From Albidovulum sp. (GTDB lineage Bacteria; Pseudomonadota; Alphaproteobacteria; Rhodobacterales; Rhodobacteraceae): a DNA stretch of 60,150 nt. The stretch lies in assembly GCA_015491895.1 (NCBI GenBank), contig WFVA01000101.1, forward strand, positions 1 through 60,150, read 5' to 3'. This document shows, in pieces, positions 25,575 through 34,734 of this stretch. Position 1 is the first letter of the stretch, and each line of letters begins with the position of its first letter. The translations under genes were made by a program, and so were the position numbers. The notes under the pieces are model-generated. The model saw nothing but the letters and a program-made list of their open reading frames with translations. It searched no databases and was not told where the DNA came from.

Positions 25575-26522
25575 CTAGTTCATTTCCACTTCGCGACTGG
25601 TCAGATATTTCGTCGCGAGGATGGAGAAGACGAAGATGAAGATGAACATCAGCACCGCCAGCGCCGAGCCGTGCCCGAAATCCGACCCGCCGGCCGAGAT
25701 CGAGCCGAAGGCGGTGCGGTAGAACAGGAGCCCCAGCATGTCGGTCGAGCCCTGGGGGGAGCCCTCGAGCCCGTTCATCACATAGGGAATCTCGAACCAG
25801 TTGAACGAGCCGATGAAGGTCAGCACCACGATGATGGTCACCGCCGGGGCCATCAGCGGCCAGATGATCTCGCGCGCGATGCGCCATTCGGAGGCCCCGT
25901 CAAGGCGCGCCGCCTCGATGAAATCGGTGGGGATGCGGTGGATCGCCGCCAGGAAGACCAGCGTCGGGAAGCCGAACCAGTGCCAGGCGTTGACCAGCAT
26001 CATCGCCGGCAGCGCGGTTTCGGGCAGGCCCAGCCAGGGCACCGCCCAGCTTTCCAGCCCCACCGCGATCAGCGCCTTGTTGACCAGCCCGAAGACGGGG
26101 TTGAGGAACAGCTTCCACTGGAAGCTGACGATCACCGTCGAGAGGATCACCGGCAGGAAGAACACCACCTGATAGAAGCGGTAGCCGCGCGGGTTGCGCG
26201 CCAGCAGCATCGCCAGCACCAGCGCATAGCCGTTCTGGATGATCATCAGCGTGACGAACACCTTCACGTTGTTCCAGAAGGCGTGAAACAGCACCTTGTT
26301 GCGCACCGGATCGAACAGGATGTCAGAGAAGTTCGCCAGCCCCACATAGCCCTTGCGCGCCAGCCCGTCCCATTCATAGAGCGAATAGAGCACGGCGCTG
26401 CCCATGGGGATGAACACGAAGACGATCAGCAGCAGTGCCGCCGGGGTCAGCAGCAGCGCCAGCCACAGCTTCAGATTCCGGGTGCGGGCGCGTCGGACGC
26501 TTTCGTAATCGGTGCTCTGCAT
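25575..26522 (-). CDS. Carbohydrate ABC transporter permease (MalF type)
   Basis: A 315-aa membrane protein. The first helix (about 18-45) is followed by a region with YSLYEWDG and then five more helices. The EAA loop reads DFIEAARLDGASEWRIAREI and then IWPLMAP, the usual form for MalF/UgpA partners. The gene lies 9 bases after the ATPase gene and 14 bases before the MalG-type gene, so all are on one transcript. The length without a large periplasmic loop is closer to UgpA than to E. coli MalF. Ligand choice lies with the binding protein. Confidence 0.93.
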   Translation of the reverse strand: MQSTDYESVRRARTRNLKLWLALLLTPAALLLIVFVFIPMGSAVLYSLYEWDGLARKGYVGLANFSDILFDPVRNKVLFHAFWNNVKVFVTLMIIQNGYALVLAMLLARNPRGYRFYQVVFFLPVILSTVIVSFQWKLFLNPVFGLVNKALIAVGLESWAVPWLGLPETALPAMMLVNAWHWFGFPTLVFLAAIHRIPTDFIEAARLDGASEWRIAREIIWPLMAPAVTIIVVLTFIGSFNWFEIPYVMNGLEGSPQGSTDMLGLLFYRTAFGSISAGGSDFGHGSALAVLMFIFIFVFSILATKYLTSREVEMN

Positions 26523-26531
26523 GGCCCCCTC

Positions 26532-27626
<1,095 letters not shown>

Positions 27627-27665
27627 GGGACACCTGCCTTCAAATGATCCGACGATGGAAAATCC

Positions 27666-27689
27666 GGGGCGCCGGCAATCCGGCGCCCC
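27666..27689 (-). other. Strong GC hairpin after the sugar-binding-protein gene
   Basis: GGGGCGCCGG (27666-27675) and CCGGCGCCCC (27680-27689) form a perfect 10-base stem with a four-base loop. On the minus strand it starts 14 bases after the binding-protein stop and precedes the ATPase gene. No T run follows, so it likely protects the upstream message or partly stops transcription, giving more binding protein than transporter. Confidence 0.6.
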
Positions 27690-27703
27690 CCGGTATTTTC
27701 GGC

Positions 27704-28918
27704 TTATTTCGCCGAGGCGATGCCGTCAGCCACGGCCTTGGCCACGTCCTCGGCACTCATGGCGCCGGTCATCAGCTTCTGAAGGCCGTCCTGCAGCAGT
27801 TGCGAGCCGGTCGGCTTCTTGAAGCGGAACGCCACCAGCATGATGTAGGGCGTCTGATGCTCCTGCAGCTTGATGATCTCGGCCAGCGCCGGATCCTTCG
27901 GCACAACGCCCTTCACCGCGGGCACGTTGGCCAGCTTGTCGGCCAGCATCTGCCCCCACTCCTTGGTGGCGGTGAAGCGGATGAATTCGAGCGCCGCCTC
28001 CTTGTTGGGCGAGGCCGCGTTCACGCCATAGCCGCCGTCAAGCCAGGTGGCCACCAGACGGTCCTTGCCCGGTTCGGCCGCGGGGCCGGCCATGAAGCCG
28101 AAATTCAGCCCGGCATCGCGCCAGCCGGGGATCTCCCAGGAGCCGCCGATGAACATCGCCGCCGCGCCCGAGGTGAACAGCGCCTTCATGGTGGCGTAAT
28201 CCACCCCCTCGAAGCCCTGCGGCATGTAGGGGGCCAGCTGGGCCATGTGCTCGAGCGCATCCACATAGCGCGGATCGGCGAAGGTGGTCTTGCCCGAGGT
28301 CACCTCGCCGAAGAAGTCGGGGCCGTAGAAGTTGGGCATGATCGCGCCCGAGGCCACCTCGATCGTCCAGCCGTCGGCGGTGCCGTTGGCCAGCGGGGTG
28401 ATGCCGGCAGCCTTCAGCTTCTCGGCCACGTCCATGAATTCGTCCCAGGTCGCGGGCGGCGTCAGGCCCTGCTGCTCGAAGATGTCCTTGTTGTAATAGA
28501 CAAGCACGGTCTGGGTAGCGAAGGGCACCGCATAGACCTTGCCATCGGCGCGCAGCGTGGTGCCGCGCACCAGATCGGCCGGGAAGTTCGACAGGTCCAC
28601 CTGATCGTTGAGCGGCTCGAGATAACCGGCGCCGGAGACATTTTCGAGGCTGCCATAGGCGCGGGTGTGGATGATGTCGGGGCCCGAGCCGCCGGCCAGC
28701 GCCGTGGTCAGGATGGTGTTGTAGGCCTTGGCCTCGTGGGCGGTGTAGGTGACCTTGATGTCGGGATGGGTCTTCTCGAACTCGGCTATCATCTCGTTGT
28801 AGGCCTTCACGTCCTCCTGGCGCCAGCTCCAGAAGCTGAGCTCGGTCTGCGCGAGGGCCGGTACCGCAAGACCCAGTACGGCCGCGGTAACGACGGCCCT
28901 GGTCAGGTGTTTGTTCAT
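27704..28918 (-). CDS. Periplasmic sugar-binding protein of a CUT1 ABC importer
   Basis: A 404-aa extracellular solute-binding protein (family 1). A clear signal peptide, AAVLGLAVPALAQ, ends at about residue 23. The mature part begins TELSFWSWRQEDVKAYNEMI and EFEKTHPDIKVTY, the usual entry to this fold. GTTLRADGKVYAVPFATQTV and AAAMFIGGSWEIPGW are further family marks. GGGAGGAAC before the ATG at 28918 decides the start; a longer frame has no site. It is the first gene of the minus-strand importer operon, with candidate RpiR sites upstream. Its company of murQ, murR-like regulator, nagA and kinase suggests MurNAc, GlcNAc or a muropeptide sugar as ligand. This is inference; sugar specificity is not readable. 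Confidence 0.92.
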   Translation of the reverse strand: MNKHLTRAVVTAAVLGLAVPALAQTELSFWSWRQEDVKAYNEMIAEFEKTHPDIKVTYTAHEAKAYNTILTTALAGGSGPDIIHTRAYGSLENVSGAGYLEPLNDQVDLSNFPADLVRGTTLRADGKVYAVPFATQTVLVYYNKDIFEQQGLTPPATWDEFMDVAEKLKAAGITPLANGTADGWTIEVASGAIMPNFYGPDFFGEVTSGKTTFADPRYVDALEHMAQLAPYMPQGFEGVDYATMKALFTSGAAAMFIGGSWEIPGWRDAGLNFGFMAGPAAEPGKDRLVATWLDGGYGVNAASPNKEAALEFIRFTATKEWGQMLADKLANVPAVKGVVPKDPALAEIIKLQEHQTPYIMLVAFRFKKPTGSQLLQDGLQKLMTGAMSAEDVAKAVADGIASAK

Positions 28919-29036
28919 GTCAGTTCCTCCCAATCTGTCAGGTTGGATCGCTTTCTGCGGCCAGTGAGACGCCCCGCGGGAGACATGCCCCCACCGTGGA
29001 TGACGGCTCATGCCGAGCAGCGGAATTCACCCATTG

Positions 29037-29058
29037 GGAATTTGTTATTCATTATTCC
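29037..29058. promoter_or_regulatory. Candidate MurR/RpiR operator before the sugar importer
   Basis: GGAAT (29037-29041) and ATTCC (29054-29058) form an inverted pair in an AT-rich block between the regulator gene and the importer operon. GGAAT occurs again in the two candidate sites before murQ (29960-30009), so a shared regulator is likely. The match is short, and the role is inferred. Confidence 0.4.
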
Positions 29059-29086
29059 GCTTGTCAATGATTTTTTATTACTTGCC

Positions 29087-29938
29087 CTATCTGCGCAGCC
29101 GGCGCACCAGCGCCTGGCTTTCCTCGATGCGCCGGGCCACGTCGCCCCGCCCCTGCACGAACAGCACGAACAGAAGATCGGTGATCGCCAGCTGCGCGGT
29201 GCGGGTGGCGATGGAGGCGCTGCGCACGAGGTTCTCATCGGCCACGCAGCGCAGCACCACCTCCGGCGCCGGGCTGCGCTGGCAGGCGCCGATGAAGAGC
29301 ACCGGAATGCCGCGCTCCATGGCGTAATCCACGGCCACGTTCACCTCGCGGCTCTTGCCGGAATAGGAAATCGCGATCAGCAGATCCTCGGGGCCGAAGC
29401 TGGCCAGGTTGCCCAGCTGCATGTGGCTGTCGCCGCCCATCACCACCGACTTGCCGAACTTGGCCAGCTTCGAGGCCAGATCCCGCGCCACCAGCGCCGA
29501 GCCGCCGACCCCGAAGATCTCGATCCGGTCGGCCCGGTCGATCATCTCGCGGGCGGCCTCGAGGGCGGCGTTGTCATTCAGCTTCATGGTTTCGGACAGC
29601 GCCGAGATCTTGCTGGCAAACAGCTTCTTGGCCACCGCGCCGAGCGAATCGTCGCTGAAGATGCCGGCATGAATCTGCTGGGCGTTCTCGCTGCGCGCGG
29701 TTTCGGCGCTGAGCGCGATCTTCAGCGCCGGAAAGCCCGAAAAGCCGATCTTCTGGCAGAACTTGATGATGCTCGACTGGCTGACATTGCACCGCTCGGC
29801 CAGCGCCTGCGAGGAAAGGTTCACCACCTCGCCGGGCGCGTCCAGAATGGCGCGGGCAATCGCCCGCTCGCTGGCCGGCATGCTGTCGAGCCGTGCATTC
29901 AGCGTTGCGATCAGTCCGGTGCTTGCCGCCGCCGCCAT
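29087..29938 (-). CDS. MurR/RpiR-family transcription regulator
   Basis: A 283-aa regulator. The N-terminal HTH_6 domain (about 1-80) carries LSSQALAERCNVSQSSIIKFCQ split into helix-turn-helix form, then KIGFSGFPALKIAL. The SIS domain (about 125-255) has IFGVGGSALVARDLASKL and ISYSGKSREVNVAV, the sugar-phosphate pocket. The nearest functional relatives are MurR proteins that sense MurNAc-6-phosphate. The gene lies between the importer operon (same strand, 168 bases downstream) and murQ (divergent, 73 bases), both of which have GGAAT-type inverted repeats. It is thus the likely switch for the MurNAc part of the cluster, while the GntR protein controls the GlcNAc part. Confidence 0.9.
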   Translation of the reverse strand: MAAAASTGLIATLNARLDSMPASERAIARAILDAPGEVVNLSSQALAERCNVSQSSIIKFCQKIGFSGFPALKIALSAETARSENAQQIHAGIFSDDSLGAVAKKLFASKISALSETMKLNDNAALEAAREMIDRADRIEIFGVGGSALVARDLASKLAKFGKSVVMGGDSHMQLGNLASFGPEDLLIAISYSGKSREVNVAVDYAMERGIPVLFIGACQRSPAPEVVLRCVADENLVRSASIATRTAQLAITDLLFVLFVQGRGDVARRIEESQALVRRLRR

Positions 29939-29959
29939 GGTTCACCCCCTCTCCGGGTT

Positions 29960-30009
29960 GGAATAAAATATCATTGACCTCGGCCGAAACCCGGAATTAT
30001 TAATTCTCC
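29960..30009. promoter_or_regulatory. Divergent murQ/regulator promoter with two candidate RpiR sites
   Basis: GGAATAAAATATCATT (29960-29975) and GGAATTATTAATTCTCC (29993-30009) lie in the 73-base gap between the regulator and murQ. The second contains GAATT-ATT-AATTC, an inverted repeat. A TTGACC at 29974-29979 with a weak TTATTA 17 bases on could be a murQ promoter; the second site would cover its -10. No ribosome binding site is seen before the murQ ATG, so the message may be leaderless or very short-leadered. Confidence 0.5.
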
Positions 30010-30011
30010 CC

Positions 30012-30959
30012 ATGACCAATATGCCAGATCCCGAACTGATTCAACTTGCGCACTACCTTCAGGGGCTCGATTCAGAAAGGGTCAACCCCGCCTCCGAGCG
30101 GTTGGATACGCTTTCGCCGCTCGAAATCGCAAAGCTGATGAACCGCGAGGATCGCAAGGTGTCCGATGCGGTGGCGGCGGCGCTGCCCGAGATTGCCCGC
30201 GCCATCGAGGCCGCGGCCCGCGCGCTCGGCGCCGACGGGCGGGTGATCTATGTGGGCGCCGGCACCAGCGGGCGGCTCGGCGTGCTGGACGCGGCGGAGA
30301 TCCCGCCCACCTTCTCCTTTCCGCCGGATCGGGTGATCGGGCTGATCGCCGGGGGCGAGGCGGCCATGTTCCGCGCCCAGGAGGGCTGCGAAGACAACCC
30401 CGCCGCCGGCGCCGCCGATCTGGCCGCGCTCGATCCGGGGAAAGAGGATTTCGTTGTCGGGCTGGCCGCCTCGGGGCGCACGCCCTATGTGCTGGGGGCG
30501 CTGGAAAGGGCGCGCGAGGCGGGGGCGACAACCGCCGGCATCTCCTGCAATGCCGGCAGCCCGCTGGCGCGCCAGAGCGACATCCCGATCACGCTGGAGG
30601 TGGGCCCGGAAATCCTCACCGGCTCGACCCGGCTGAAATCGGGCACTGCGCAGAAGCAGGTGCTCAACATGATCTCGACCGGCGCCATGGTGCGGATCGG
30701 CAAATGCTACGGCAACCGGATGGTGGATCTGGACGCCACCAACGAGAAGCTCAAGGCCCGCGCCATCAACCTTGTGAGCGATCTCGCCCCGGCAGATGCC
30801 GAGGCGGCGCTGAAGGCGTTGAGAGCCACCGGCTGGAACATCAAGGCCGCCATTCTGGCGCTGAAAAGCGGGATCGCGCCAGAGGAAGCCGTCCGCCGGA
30901 TCGACGCGGCCGACGGCCATCTGCGCCGGGCGCTGGAGGCCCTGCGGGTGGAGGTCTGA
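30012..30959 (+). CDS. murQ: N-acetylmuramic acid 6-phosphate etherase
   Basis: A 315-aa MurQ. The opening block TLSPLEIAKLMNREDRKVSDAV, in two pieces, is family-specific. The SIS core reads YVGAGTSGRLGVLDAAEIPP with the catalytic-region glutamate, then IAGGEAAMF. GPEILTGSTRLKSGTAQKQV and LNMISTGAMVRIGK are diagnostic. The C-terminal UBA-like helix pair (about 255-310) is present. It splits MurNAc-6-phosphate into GlcNAc-6-phosphate and D-lactate, feeding NagA. It is divergent from the MurR/RpiR gene. An ATG three codons in is an alternative start. Finding MurQ beside an ABC importer and a BadF kinase, without a MurP phosphotransferase, is notable. Confidence 0.96.
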   Translation: MTNMPDPELIQLAHYLQGLDSERVNPASERLDTLSPLEIAKLMNREDRKVSDAVAAALPEIARAIEAAARALGADGRVIYVGAGTSGRLGVLDAAEIPPTFSFPPDRVIGLIAGGEAAMFRAQEGCEDNPAAGAADLAALDPGKEDFVVGLAASGRTPYVLGALERAREAGATTAGISCNAGSPLARQSDIPITLEVGPEILTGSTRLKSGTAQKQVLNMISTGAMVRIGKCYGNRMVDLDATNEKLKARAINLVSDLAPADAEAALKALRATGWNIKAAILALKSGIAPEEAVRRIDAADGHLRRALEALRVEV

Positions 30960-31147
30960 GCCCGGAGCGGTGGGCGGCCTGCTGCGGGGGTGTGCTTTTC
31001 GGGGCGCGGCTTCGGGGCACCTCGGGCGCACCGCCTCAGGGGGAGCAGCCCTTGCGCGGGATGCGGGTGATCCGCGGTTCACATAGAGGTTGACCACCAC
31101 CTGCTGTAGCCGTCGGAGGGGATACCCGTCATCTCGCGAGCAATAGG

Positions 31148-31530
31148 GTCGACAGGAAGTTCCTCTACCGGATGCTCAACACCGCGCCCATGCCGGCGGA
31201 TTTCATCAAGGCGCTGGGGCTTGGGGCCGATGCGATCGCGCTTTCCAACAGCGCCCTGCAGGCAATCGGCTGTCTGGGCATGCGCGCCTGCAACACCAAC
31301 AACCACCCGGTGGGCATCGCCACCCAGAAGTCCGATCTGCGCGCCCGCCTGAGAATCGAGAAGGGCGCAGAGCAGCTCGAAAATTTCCTGCACGCCTCGA
31401 CCGAGCTGATGCAGGTGATGGCCCGCGCCTGCGGCCACGATCACCTGAGCGGCTTCTGCCCGGACGACCTGACACCTGGAAGAAGGACATGGCCGAACTG
31501 GCCAGCATCGCTTGGGGCGGTGCCGGCTGA
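31148..31530 (+). pseudogene. Glutamate synthase-like (FMN-binding) gene remnant, C-terminal piece with frameshift
   Basis: Residues from a glutamate-synthase domain are plain: FIKALGLGADAIALSNSALQ, AIGCLGMRACNTNNHPVGIAT and LMQVMARACGHDHLSGF. This is the FMN/iron-sulfur end of the 'FMN-binding glutamate synthase' family. Near 31473 one base appears lost: the frame switches from DDLTPG to the expected TWKKDMAELASIAWGGAG, which ends at TGA 31528-31530. The N-terminal three quarters of the gene are missing. It is a decayed 3' end left between murQ and the GntR gene and marks a past deletion or insertion. No functional copy lies in the window. Confidence 0.8.
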
Positions 31531-31645
31531 GAAGCACGACGCGGGGGGAGGCGGACGGGGCGACGCCCCCCGCCCCTTTCGCACGCTTCGCCCTCGCACC
31601 CGGCAACTCTGCCGGCGCGCCTGTCGCTCTGCTGCCCCCCGACGA

Positions 31646-32455
31646 TCAGACCTCCCCGAGAACGTTGTACAGATCGTCGGGGCGATCCTTGCGCCCATCC
31701 ATGGCCAGGCCGCTGCGGATATGCTCGAGATGGCTCTTCACCCGCTGCTCGGCGCGCTCCGGATCGCGCTGGCGGATGGCCTCGAGAATCCCCATGTGCT
31801 CGTCATCGGGACAGCTGGACTGCCCGGAAACGCCGAAAAGCCCGACGATCAGCGAAGTGCGGGTGACAAGCTCGCGCAGGATGCGCACCAGCACCTCGTT
31901 GCCGGTGGCCTCGGCCAGCCGGACGTGAAACTCCCCCGAAAGGCGGATCATCTCGGTGCGCTCCTGCGTTGCGCGGGCCGCATCCTCGCGCGCGATATGG
32001 GCGCTCAGAAGCTCCAGCAGATCGGCGGACCGCAAAAGCGCCAGCTGGCGCACCAGCGGTGGCTCGATCAGGAGCCGGGCCTCGAAAACATCGTTCGCCT
32101 CGTCCTGATCGGGGCAGGCGACGAAGGCGCCGCGATTCGACTTCAGCTCGACAATCCCCTGGCTCGACAGCAGCAGGAGCGCCCGGCGCACCCGCATCCG
32201 CCCGACCCCGAAGATATCGCACAGGCGCGATTCACTGAGCTTGGTGTTGGGCGCAAGGCGCTGCTCCATCACCGCGTTGTAGATCCGCTCGACGATCAGC
32301 TTCTCGTCCGGGTCGGACGAAAAACTCGTTTCCTGCGCATGTCTTGCCTGTTTCGGAGGCGCCAAATCCTGATCCCCAGTTGCATTCGTCGCGCGCCACG
32401 GCCGGGCACGATGTCCTGCCACCATAAACCCACAGGACTGGAACAACCATGCCAT
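31646..32455 (-). CDS. GntR-family regulator with FCD domain
   Basis: A regulator of up to 269 aa. The winged helix has LIVERIYNAVMEQRLAPNTKL, SESRLCDIFGVGRMRVRRAL and GIVELKSNRGAFV, the GntR pattern. The C-terminal FCD domain (about 120-260) shows E-x-R-L-L-IE, EFHVRLAEATGN and HLEHIRSGL, with histidines that usually bind a metal for ligand sensing. The start is uncertain: the first ATG (32455) has no ribosome binding site, and the first 50 residues are not conserved-looking; an internal start near 32425 is possible. It is divergent from the Liv-type importer, and a 14-base perfect palindrome lies in the shared promoter. It most likely represses that operon until its ligand appears. Confidence 0.88.
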   Translation of the reverse strand: MAWLFQSCGFMVAGHRARPWRATNATGDQDLAPPKQARHAQETSFSSDPDEKLIVERIYNAVMEQRLAPNTKLSESRLCDIFGVGRMRVRRALLLLSSQGIVELKSNRGAFVACPDQDEANDVFEARLLIEPPLVRQLALLRSADLLELLSAHIAREDAARATQERTEMIRLSGEFHVRLAEATGNEVLVRILRELVTRTSLIVGLFGVSGQSSCPDDEHMGILEAIRQRDPERAEQRVKSHLEHIRSGLAMDGRKDRPDDLYNVLGEV

Positions 32456-32482
32456 TTTTGCCGACGATCAGTCAAAAAATTG

Positions 32483-32511
32483 TTGACATGGATTGTTAAC
32501 AATCGTTGGAT
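32483..32511 (+). promoter_or_regulatory. Liv-type operon promoter with a perfect palindromic operator
   Basis: TTGACA at 32483-32488 is a good -35; 17 bases on, TTGGAT (32506-32511) is a weak -10. Between them GATTGTTAACAATC (32491-32504) is a perfect 14-base palindrome of the kind bound by FadR/VanR-type GntR proteins (core GTTAAC). A regulator bound there would block polymerase. The divergent GntR/FCD gene is the clear candidate. Confidence 0.65.
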
Positions 32512-32590
32512 TGCCGGGCAGAACAGCAAGCGGATGGGCGCCTGAAAGACATTTGCGCGCATCACGAAGAACCAACAGGGGGGATTTGTA

Positions 32591-33778
32591 ATGAAAAGAA
32601 GGACACTCATGAAATCGGCCGTGGTGGCAACGGCGCTGCTTGCGCTGCAATCCACCACCGCGCTTGCCGAGAACCCGGTGCTGAAGGTCGGCTTCGTCGG
32701 CGTGACCAGCGGCCCGGCGGCCGCATGGGGCATTTCCAACCAGCGCTCCATGGAAACCCGCGCCGCCTGGATCAACGAAACCGGCGGCTACAAGATCGGC
32801 GACACCACCTACGATATCGAGATCGTCAGCTTCGACGACCAGAAGGATCCGAAGCGCTCGATCGCCGGCATGGAGAAGATGGCCCAGGAGGGCATCCACT
32901 ACGTGGTCGGCCCCAACACCGATGACGGCGCCGAAGCGGTGCGCCCGGTGGCCGAGGCCAACGGGATCATGTATTTCCCCTACGCCTTCTCCAAATCGCT
33001 CTACACGCCGCCCGCCTCCAACGCGGTGCTGGCGATGGTGGCCAACTACCAGTCGGGCCCGGCCATCTACAAGTATCTGATGGAAAACAAGGGCGTGAAG
33101 ACGGTGGCCTTCGTGGCGGCCAATGAATCGGACCCGCTGAGCCAGCGCGATACCGGCGTGGAAGCGGCCAAGGCGCTGGGGCTCGAGGTGGTCTCCGACA
33201 ACGTGACCTACCAGCCCGACACCACCGATTTCACCCCGGTGCTGACCCCGGTGATCCGCCAGCAGCCCGATCTTCTGGTGCTTTCGGGGGTTTCGCCGGC
33301 GCATGCGCCGCAGCTGATCCGTTCGGCCCGCGAGCTGGGCTATCAGGGGCTGATCTCCACCGAAACCGCCCAGGATGCGCAGGTGCTGCGCGAGGGCTCG
33401 GGCGATCTGGCCAACGGCTTCATCTCGGTGGGCGGCGCCTCGACACCCGAGCTGGCCTCCGACATGATGAAGGAATTCGTCGATCGCTACGTGAAGATGT
33501 TCGGCGAATACAACGACGAATCCAACACCAAGGTCTATGCCCTCGAATACATCCTCGCAACGCTGGCCGCCAATCCGAAGGCGATCAACGATGTCGAGGA
33601 ATTCAAGAAGACCATGGACACCTTCGAAGCGCCCAACCCCTTCATGAAGGGCGATGCCAAGCTGACCTATGTGGGCATGACATCCTTCGGCCAGAAGCGC
33701 CAGATCGCGGTGCCGCTGGTTGTCAACACCTTCGAGAACGGCGAATTCAAGACCCTGTTCGTCGCCACGGTTGACTGA
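32591..33778 (+). CDS. Branched-chain amino acid/amide-type ABC importer, periplasmic binding protein
   Basis: A 395-aa type I periplasmic binding protein (Peripla_BP_6). Signal peptide: basic start KRRTLMK, hydrophobic core and cleavage after TTALA. Mature marks are LKVGFVGVTSGPAAAWG, DDQKDPKRSIAGMEKM, HYVVGPNTDD and an AFVAANESDPLSQ core. AGGGGGGA precedes the ATG at a good distance. The ligand pocket residues cannot be assigned to leucine, urea or another ligand from sequence alone; the downstream hydantoin-racemase-like gene hints at a hydantoin or amide compound. It is the first gene of a six-gene operon and is followed by a GC hairpin. Confidence 0.92.
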   Translation: MKRRTLMKSAVVATALLALQSTTALAENPVLKVGFVGVTSGPAAAWGISNQRSMETRAAWINETGGYKIGDTTYDIEIVSFDDQKDPKRSIAGMEKMAQEGIHYVVGPNTDDGAEAVRPVAEANGIMYFPYAFSKSLYTPPASNAVLAMVANYQSGPAIYKYLMENKGVKTVAFVAANESDPLSQRDTGVEAAKALGLEVVSDNVTYQPDTTDFTPVLTPVIRQQPDLLVLSGVSPAHAPQLIRSARELGYQGLISTETAQDAQVLREGSGDLANGFISVGGASTPELASDMMKEFVDRYVKMFGEYNDESNTKVYALEYILATLAANPKAINDVEEFKKTMDTFEAPNPFMKGDAKLTYVGMTSFGQKRQIAVPLVVNTFENGEFKTLFVATVD

Positions 33779-33816
33779 CCCTTCCCGGCAAGGGACAGGA
33801 CCATCAATGCTGACAC

Positions 33817-33836
33817 CCCGGGCCCCGCGGCCCGGG
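33817..33836 (+). other. GC hairpin after the Liv-type binding-protein gene
   Basis: CCCGGGCC (33817-33824) and GGCCCGGG (33829-33836) form a perfect 8-base stem with a four-base loop, 38 bases after the binding-protein stop and 24 bases before the permease. With no T run it probably sets the ratio of binding protein to permease message, as for the hairpins in the two other transport operons. Confidence 0.5.
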
Positions 33837-33860
33837 AACGGGAAACTTGCGGGGACTTCA

Positions 33861-34730
33861 ATGGAACAGGTGCTGGCCAACGGCATTTATTTGGGCGCCC
33901 AGTATGCGATGATCGCGCTGGGTCTGACCCTGATCTTCGCCCTGATGAACGTGCTGAACTTCGCCCACGGGCAGATGTATGTGATCGGCGGGTTTGTCAC
34001 CTATACCATCTACGGCCAGCTTGGCCTGCCCTATATCGTGGCGCTGCTGGCGTCCTGCGTCACCCTTGCGGTGCTGGGGGCGCTGATCGAGCGCTTTCTG
34101 TTCGCGCCGGTGATCAAGGGATCGTCGCGCGAGGAAAGCACCATGCTGCTGGCCGCCGGAATCGCCTTTCTGCTGGATGCGCTGATCCTGCTGATCTTCG
34201 GCGAAAAGCAGCGCGGCGTGCCCAAGATCGTCAACGGCGTGCTGAACTGGGATTTCCGGGTGATCATGCCCTATGACCGGATCCTGATCTGCGCGCTGGC
34301 GATCCTTTCGATCATCGCCTTCATCTCGTTCATGCACTATTCGAAGACCGGCCGCGCGCTCCGGGCGCTGGCGCAGGACAGGACGGCCGCCCAGCTGATG
34401 GGGGTCGATGTGGACCGCTACTCGACCATCGGCTTCGCGCTGGGGGCGATGCTGGCCGGGCTGGTCGGCGGGCTGCTGGTGACGATCACCGGCGTCAATC
34501 TGGGCATGGGCGGGCCGACCTCGGTCAAGGCCTTCATGATGGTGATGATCGGCGGCGCCGGCGTCATCTCGGGGGCCATCGCCGGCGGGTTCATCCTGGG
34601 CTTCATGGAAGCCATCGGCCTGGCGGTGCTCTCGCAATATGGCGACATCACCTATCTGGTGATCTTCGTTTCGCTGATGATCTTCCTCGCCATCCGGCCG
34701 CAAGGCCTGATGGGCAAGCCCTGGGGGTGA
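33861..34730 (+). CDS. livH: Branched-chain-type ABC importer permease
   Basis: A 289-aa LivH-like permease with about eight hydrophobic helices. The opening GIYLGAQYAMIALGLTLIFALM and LNFAHGQMYVIGGF is the hallmark of LivH. RALAQDRTAAQLMGVDVDR followed by LAGLVGGLL marks the ATPase-docking region. The start at 33861 gives the family N-terminus; a longer frame runs back into the binding-protein gene. livM follows after four bases. Together with LivM it forms the channel for the ligand of the upstream binding protein. Confidence 0.93.
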   Translation: MEQVLANGIYLGAQYAMIALGLTLIFALMNVLNFAHGQMYVIGGFVTYTIYGQLGLPYIVALLASCVTLAVLGALIERFLFAPVIKGSSREESTMLLAAGIAFLLDALILLIFGEKQRGVPKIVNGVLNWDFRVIMPYDRILICALAILSIIAFISFMHYSKTGRALRALAQDRTAAQLMGVDVDRYSTIGFALGAMLAGLVGGLLVTITGVNLGMGGPTSVKAFMMVMIGGAGVISGAIAGGFILGFMEAIGLAVLSQYGDITYLVIFVSLMIFLAIRPQGLMGKPWG

Positions 34731-34734
34731 GCGC

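Noticed and set aside
31172-32545. 457-aa plus-strand open frame
   Set aside because: Only its first part is a real relic (glutamate synthase). After the frameshift near 31473 it runs antisense through the GntR/FCD gene, whose motifs are clear on the minus strand.
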